From a virus: DNA of 55,955 nt. Within the stretch, counting starts at the first letter, position 1; every line of letters starts with the position of its first letter. The stretch lies in the IMG/VR virus record IMGVR_UViG_3300020055_002530, positions 1 through 55,955 of that record. One strand, 5' to 3'. Below the pieces are notes generated by a model. The model was not told the DNA's origin. It saw only the letters and a program-made list of their open reading frames with translations, and searched no databases. Shown one piece after another: positions 52,286 through 55,955 of this stretch. The position numbers and the translations under genes are program-made.

Positions 52286-53343
52286 TAGTTTTGACTCACT
52301 GTTACGTTGCAACCATTACCATTAGTGCAAATACCTGTCAGGCTGTAAGTCTTGTTTGTGTTTGTGTTATTAGTAGTCTGATTGCTAGTCACTGAATAAG
52401 CACCGCCGCTGTTTGTGAGATCAACTTCAAATGAATGTGCCATAGTGCCACGTTGACTGGCATCTACACTGTGATCATCACCTGTAAGCACTATGTCTGC
52501 CCATTGTTGTCCACCATTGCCTCTTTGATATAGTTCTACTGTGTTGCTGTCGCCTTGTATTTCTATAAAACCATCGTGTCCTGCTTTGCCTTTTTGTGTA
52601 TGTGTAACTGAATTGTCATCACCATTTACAACATTTGCTATATGATGTCCGGCACCACCACCACTGGCTCTGTTGGTGTCTGTTTGATAACTGTCTAGCA
52701 TATTATTATCGCCTGTAACAGTCCAGTATACTTCGTGATCACCAGTTTCGTCACCGTCTACAGTGTTATCTGAATGCTTGCCTTGCCAAGCATTGACAGC
52801 ATTATAATTACCCGATACTACAACACGGCTAAAGTTATTGTCTGATCCTTGATAACTATCTAAGTCATTGCTGTCTCCGTCGGCTTCTGCATACGATTCG
52901 TTGTAATCACCGTTTTGATATATTACGATTGTATTGCCATCATCACTGTAACTACTGCCAGTTTCGGCGTGAGCATCATTGTTGTCACCTAGTTGTGTAA
53001 CGCTCATTGTGCAGTCTTCACCGTGACAATCTATCACAGCCGCATTATTATCGCCAGTCTGTGTTAGAGTGCTACTACTATCTCCTATATCAGCATTGTA
53101 AAATCCAAGCGTATTGTTGTTGCCTGTTTGTGAATAAGTGTATGTTGAAGGACCATAACTTCCTAACAAACCTTTGTTTGATAGATTATTCAAATCACCA
53201 ATCTTGTTATTTTCTCCATCCTGAGTGATAGTCACAGTGACATCGTCACCTATCTGATTAATATAGATTTCATTACTAGAAGTTACGTTGGGTAATAGTA
53301 ATACTATTCCCGCCGCCCACGCCAACACGGTAGCCGTATTCAT
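52285..53343 (-). CDS. Curlin-repeat (CsgA/CsgB-like) secreted protein (352 aa)
   Basis: A signal peptide (MNTATVLAWAAGIVLLLPNV, cleavage near residue 23) is followed by NEIYINQIGDDVTVTITQDG and many repeats of the type x-QxG(D/N)NNxxxxx, e.g. LTQTGDNNAAVI, VTQLGDNNDAHA, YQNGDYNESYA, YQGSDNNFSRV. This N/Q/G-rich strand-loop-strand pattern is characteristic of curlin-type amyloid subunits. Start has AGGAGAG seven bases upstream, and the first 68 bases overlap the end of the FecR gene in another frame. Confidence 0.82.
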   Translation of the reverse strand: MNTATVLAWAAGIVLLLPNVTSSNEIYINQIGDDVTVTITQDGENNKIGDLNNLSNKGLLGSYGPSTYTYSQTGNNNTLGFYNADIGDSSSTLTQTGDNNAAVIDCHGEDCTMSVTQLGDNNDAHAETGSSYSDDGNTIVIYQNGDYNESYAEADGDSNDLDSYQGSDNNFSRVVVSGNYNAVNAWQGKHSDNTVDGDETGDHEVYWTVTGDNNMLDSYQTDTNRASGGGAGHHIANVVNGDDNSVTHTQKGKAGHDGFIEIQGDSNTVELYQRGNGGQQWADIVLTGDDHSVDASQRGTMAHSFEVDLTNSGGAYSVTSNQTTNNTNTNKTYSLTGICTNGNGCNVTVSQN

Positions 53344-54388
53344 AAAAACTCTCCTGTTCCATATCTATAGTGTATCCATAACCTTGATCCAATGTAAGTT
53401 GGAATATGTGCTGATCACCTTCTTGTCTACGCACGACAAAATTAGGAAATGGTTCATCATAAAAAATATTTGTTTCTGGATCAAGTCCTAAAAACTTTAC
53501 ATCTAATAATTCTTGGTTTTGCACTGTAAGTTCATCAATCCACTGTGCTAATATCTCCTGTAGTTGACGTTCCATTTCGTCTACCCACACAGGATTCAAG
53601 TAGGTCATATTGTCTAAGTCTGTTACCCAAATGTTTTTGATGCCTTCTATCAATGGATCTTTATCCAGTTCATCAAACTTTAGGAAATCAATGTCCAACA
53701 GATTGGTCTCTGGATAGCGTTTTACTATTTCTTCTGTGTATGGGTCTACTTTTCTTATTATTAACATTGATGTAAGCATATTTTCAGGCAAGTCTAATAT
53801 CACTGTAGGACCAGGTATCGCTCCGCTGTGTGGCACCACTGTGGTTTGATATGCTTGGTTCATTATAACCTGTCCAACATCTGATTCAACTGATATTTCG
53901 CCCACAATACATTGTCCTGATGCATCACAACTTGGTAACAATGTTATCATTGATCCACCTACTTCATCTATAATCATTATAAAGTCTGTGCCTCGCACGT
54001 TGATTGTAGCACTTGGTGTTCTTATATTCACACGTTGTCTGCTGTTCTTTGCTATTTGTCCTGACGCATAACGCACTGCTCCTAATGTGGCTTTCATACT
54101 TAGTGCGCCAGTTTTTGTGTTTGGGTCATAGATAAATTCGTCTATGGTCATACGTGAATGTTCTGTAACATCAACACGGGTCTCATCCACAAAGTCCATA
54201 CGTAAACTGCCTTTGCCTGTGATGATCCTATCGTTCATCTCAAGCCCAAGTCCTACTTCGCCGTCATACTTGAGTTGTTCACGTTCAACAACACTGCTGC
54301 CTTTATGCTGTGCTATTTCCCCAATGCTTGCGTATACAGGTGTGGTTAAAATTAATAGACTAATCAGACTGCGTAATATCAACATCAT
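53276..54388 (-). CDS. FecR-domain secreted protein
   Basis: The signal region is MMLILRSLISLLILTTPVYA; the FecR-type beta domain follows (about residues 25-170: GLEMNDRIITGKGSLRMDF, DETRVDVTEHSRMTIDEF, then TPSATINVRGTDF). The distal part (about 200-370) is unassigned and ends in an YRVGVGGGNSITITQRNF tail. FecR-type domains often take part in envelope signalling or matrix proteins. The ATG at 54388 with AGGTGA is chosen over 54412. It overlaps the flanking curlin-repeat genes by 29 and 68 bases. Confidence 0.78.
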   Translation of the reverse strand: MMLILRSLISLLILTTPVYASIGEIAQHKGSSVVEREQLKYDGEVGLGLEMNDRIITGKGSLRMDFVDETRVDVTEHSRMTIDEFIYDPNTKTGALSMKATLGAVRYASGQIAKNSRQRVNIRTPSATINVRGTDFIMIIDEVGGSMITLLPSCDASGQCIVGEISVESDVGQVIMNQAYQTTVVPHSGAIPGPTVILDLPENMLTSMLIIRKVDPYTEEIVKRYPETNLLDIDFLKFDELDKDPLIEGIKNIWVTDLDNMTYLNPVWVDEMERQLQEILAQWIDELTVQNQELLDVKFLGLDPETNIFYDEPFPNFVVRRQEGDQHIFQLTLDQGYGYTIDMEQESFYEYGYRVGVGGGNSITITQRNF

Positions 54389-55097
54389 GCTCGTCACCTG
54401 AGAATGTAGCATCTACTGTGTTGTCTTTAACACCGCTTTGTTTAATGTAGTAGTTACTGCCGCCGCCGGTGATGTCAAGGGTAACGCTGTGTCCTGCACT
54501 GTCGCCATCTCCATCTTGATCTATCTCGATTACCGTACCACCTTGTCCTGATGTGTATGTTGATGTTGAATCTGATGTTGTTGCTGTGCTTATGGTGTTA
54601 CTGTTATCTAATGTAATGTTTACTACTGCGCTTGTTCCATCTACTTCAGTGATCAATATGTTTCCGTCACCGTCTACTTCAAAGTCTACCTGTGCTCCGT
54701 CAGCATCTGCTGTTTCACCAATTTCTAGATAGTACTTGTTGGTATCGCCTTGTGTTGCAATATTCAGCGTAACGTTTTCACAGTTTACACCTGATGTATC
54801 ATCACAGACCAAATCAACAAAATTGTTGTTGCCTGTAAAAGTCCAAGTACCAGTATATGAATTACCTTTTATTTTAGCATCAATAATATTGCTGTTACCT
54901 GTTTGTGTTATGCTGAACGTCATATCATCACCGTCCAGAGTTACATCGGTGGTTGAATCACCAAACTCGTTATCTGTTCCATCTTGGGTAATATCCAAGT
55001 CTAATGTGTCACCAATTTGTGTGATGTAAATCTCGTTTGCATACGCTGCACTTGCGAGAACCAATGACAGGATAGCCCCGTATAGTATTGCCCTCAT
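54360..55097 (-). CDS. Curlin-repeat (CsgA/CsgB-like) secreted protein (245 aa)
   Basis: The signal peptide MRAILYGAILSLVLASAAYA (cleaved after residue 20) is followed by NEIYITQIGDTLDLDITQDG and DNEFGD, the same opening as the other curlin-repeat protein. Later repeats (TQTGNSNII, TFTGNNNFV, TQGDTNKYY) keep the N/Q/G pattern, with Thr/Asp-rich spacers and a Cys pair near residues 96 and 102. A late octamer lies upstream. Curlin subunits are secreted through CsgG, whose gene lies at the window's right edge. Confidence 0.82.
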   Translation of the reverse strand: MRAILYGAILSLVLASAAYANEIYITQIGDTLDLDITQDGTDNEFGDSTTDVTLDGDDMTFSITQTGNSNIIDAKIKGNSYTGTWTFTGNNNFVDLVCDDTSGVNCENVTLNIATQGDTNKYYLEIGETADADGAQVDFEVDGDGNILITEVDGTSAVVNITLDNSNTISTATTSDSTSTYTSGQGGTVIEIDQDGDGDSAGHSVTLDITGGGSNYYIKQSGVKDNTVDATFSGDEHDVDITQSD

Positions 55098-55127
55098 TTT
55101 ATATCATCCTCCGGCTTACGCCAAACA

Positions 55128-55135
55128 TATTTATC
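55128..55135 (-). promoter_or_regulatory. T4-type late promoter octamer (GATAAATA) for curlin gene
   Basis: GATAAATA lies 30 bases before the ATG at 55097, with GGAGG in between. Confidence 0.5.
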
Positions 55136-55150
55136 CGTCCCTCACAGCCA

Positions 55151-55158
55151 CATAAATA
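55151..55158 (+). promoter_or_regulatory. T4-type late octamer (CATAAATA) for Fis-like gene
   Basis: CATAAATA on the plus strand, 45 bases before the ATG at 55204, diverging from the curlin promoter 15 bases away. Confidence 0.4.
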
Positions 55159-55171
55159 CAAAGATATTTAG

Positions 55172-55187
55172 TGTAAATATTTTTACA
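55172..55187. promoter_or_regulatory. Palindrome TGTAAA-TATT-TTTACA between divergent genes
   Basis: A perfect six-pair inverted repeat with a four-base spacer lies between the curlin-repeat and Fis-like genes, 17 bases before the latter's ATG. It could be an operator, perhaps for the Fis-like protein itself, or a short hairpin. Confidence 0.35.
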
Positions 55188-55203
55188 GTAAAGTAGGTGT
55201 TTA

Positions 55204-55476
55204 ATGAATATAAATACAGTTATGAGCGCATTAGAAAAAGCAGAAAAAATACACAAAGAACAACAAGAATTTTGGGATACATTCGACGAAATTTGGCCTG
55301 TGCAAGACCGTCACTATGACGATAAATGCTTACACGACGAAGTAGATGATTTTATAATAGATAGGATTTCATCAGCTCTAAAAGAGTGCAATCACAATCG
55401 CACACACACTGCTGATAAATTAGGAATAAAAAGGGAAACGCTTTTGGCTAAGATGAAGAAGTATTGTCTTCTTTAA
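55204..55476 (+). CDS. Fis-type helix-turn-helix regulator (90 aa)
   Basis: The C-terminal half (ISSALKECNHNRTHTADKLG then IKRETLLAKMKKY) is the Fis/NtrC C-terminal helix-turn-helix that binds DNA; the N-terminus (MNINTVMSALEKAEKIHKEQ ...) is helical, without a response-regulator or AAA domain. It is divergent from the curlin-repeat gene, with a palindrome between, so control of the curli-like genes is a natural guess. The last 29 bases overlap the convergent csgG. Confidence 0.7.
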   Translation: MNINTVMSALEKAEKIHKEQQEFWDTFDEIWPVQDRHYDDKCLHDEVDDFIIDRISSALKECNHNRTHTADKLGIKRETLLAKMKKYCLL

Positions 55477-55955
55477 ACTTCCACAGTTTTTGTTCAGCGC
55501 CTTGATAAATTAATTCTATAATTGCTGCTTCTATGGCTTGACGCACTGCATAGTTTGTTGGTTCATTTACTGAATATCCAGTTTCTATTTCCAATGCTTC
55601 TGTGCCTAAATCAAAAAACTTAAATGCGCTCGCACCTTGTCTGTAACTTGCTATTGATTTTTCTGCTGCTACACTTACTAGTACACGCCCTGTGCTAACA
55701 CTTACAAGACGCATAGCAACTGTTACAGTGTCAACTCTGTATTCAACTGCTGTACCTACCCCCAAATACATAGCACCATTACCGCCAGTTTGAATATTGC
55801 TATCATAACCTACGATGCCGCCTTCGACTAACACACCTGCAAACTTCATTGCTGCTAATGGTGTAGGATTGTCTTTTTCATAGTTTTCTCTTGTGTTACG
55901 TATAAGTTGACGTTCTTTAATAACGTGATCCATTCCGCCACGTTCTACAACTTCA
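55448..55955 (-). CDS. csgG: CsgG-like curli secretion channel, 5' end missing
   Basis: The visible C-terminal part (about 168 residues) opens at the window edge with EVVERGGMDHVIKERQLIR, the conserved region of CsgG following its central strand, then GVLVEGGIVGYDSNIQTGGN, LGVGTAVEYRVDTVTVAMRL and VSVSTGRVLVSVAAEKSI. CsgG forms the outer-membrane channel for curli subunits. The start, with the lipoprotein signal, lies outside the window. CsgG genes are known in marine T4-like phages; here two curlin-repeat genes accompany it. Confidence 0.88.
   Translation of the reverse strand, partial: EVVERGGMDHVIKERQLIRNTRENYEKDNPTPLAAMKFAGVLVEGGIVGYDSNIQTGGNGAMYLGVGTAVEYRVDTVTVAMRLVSVSTGRVLVSVAAEKSIASYRQGASAFKFFDLGTEALEIETGYSVNEPTNYAVRQAIEAAIIELIYQGAEQKLWKFKEDNTSSS

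Noticed and set aside
1-55955. CRISPR arrays, insertion sequences, attachment sites or integrases
   Set aside because: I saw no repeat-spacer pattern, transposase, integrase or tRNA-overlapping duplicate ends in the window.
48292-55955. Idea that this end of the window is host chromosome (CHASE2, FecR, curli)
   Set aside because: The genes are interleaved with typical T4-like phage small proteins (for example 51381-51863, 50689-51000) and T4-type late octamers, with no change in gene density or overlap style.

Overview
The window looks like part of the genome of a large, AT-rich marine T4-like myovirus (the broad cyanophage/pelagimyophage type), not a bacterial chromosome. The main reasons are: two very long tail-fibre-like structural genes sharing the same N-terminal module; a dense run of small genes overlapping by ATGA, TAATG or TTGA; about eleven octamers matching the T4-type late promoter TATAAATA placed just upstream of genes; near-consensus sigma-70 promoters (17-bp, once 16-bp spacers) heading other transcripts; a tRNA cluster with encoded CCA; and many small proteins of kinds I recognise from marine T4-like phages. 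The host is not visible; the curli, FecR and CsgG genes imply a Gram-negative host.

Layout. 0-8.3 kb: fibre/structural genes (minus strand; the first runs off the left edge). 8.3-14.8 kb: accessory genes (A-type Fe-S carrier, sulfotransferase, UV damage endonuclease, glycosyltransferase, QueD, metallophosphoesterase) mixed with small phage genes. 14.85-27.3 kb: a continuous minus-strand island with three SGNH-hydrolase-like proteins, a divergent adenylate-forming-like protein, six consecutive radical SAM enzymes and a glycosyltransferase-like protein. This is the strongest candidate for an undescribed biosynthetic system. 27.3-32.4 kb: nucleotidyltransferase, two conserved phage proteins, a 2OG-type oxygenase, a zinc ribbon, a sodium:solute symporter and three tRNAs (Trp, Leu, Ser). 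32.5-35 kb: a plus-strand operon of amidinotransferase, 2OG-Fe(II) oxygenase and a PLP enzyme-like protein. 35-41 kb: glycine-zipper protein, another 2OG oxygenase, ClpP, small proteins and a GHKL ATPase whose N-terminus is cut by an in-frame TAA inside a hairpin. 41-45.3 kb: DNA methyltransferase, candidate PD-(D/E)XK nuclease, SprT-like peptidase, IF-1 and an AbrB-like protein. 45.3-47.7 kb, plus strand: glycosyltransferase-like protein, small membrane proteins and an 11-cysteine metallothionein-like peptide. 47.6-56 kb: alpha/beta hydrolase, CHASE2-type nucleotide cyclase, membrane proteins, then a curli-like module (two curlin-repeat proteins, FecR-domain protein, Fis-type regulator, CsgG cut by the right edge).

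How the parts may work together (inference): sigma-70 promoters would drive early and middle genes (UV repair, QueD, methyltransferase, IF-1, tRNAs), and late octamers would drive structural, membrane and curli-like genes. Several modules point to remodelling of the cell surface or matrix (curli, FecR, CHASE2 cyclase, glycosyl- and sulfotransferases, SGNH proteins) and to changes in host metabolism or translation (symporter, amidinotransferase operon, IF-1, tRNAs, ClpP). Five small genes of 33-58 codons, found by translating gaps, are included (30267, 38062, 47067, 50334, 50492). No stretch longer than 300 bases lacks a gene.
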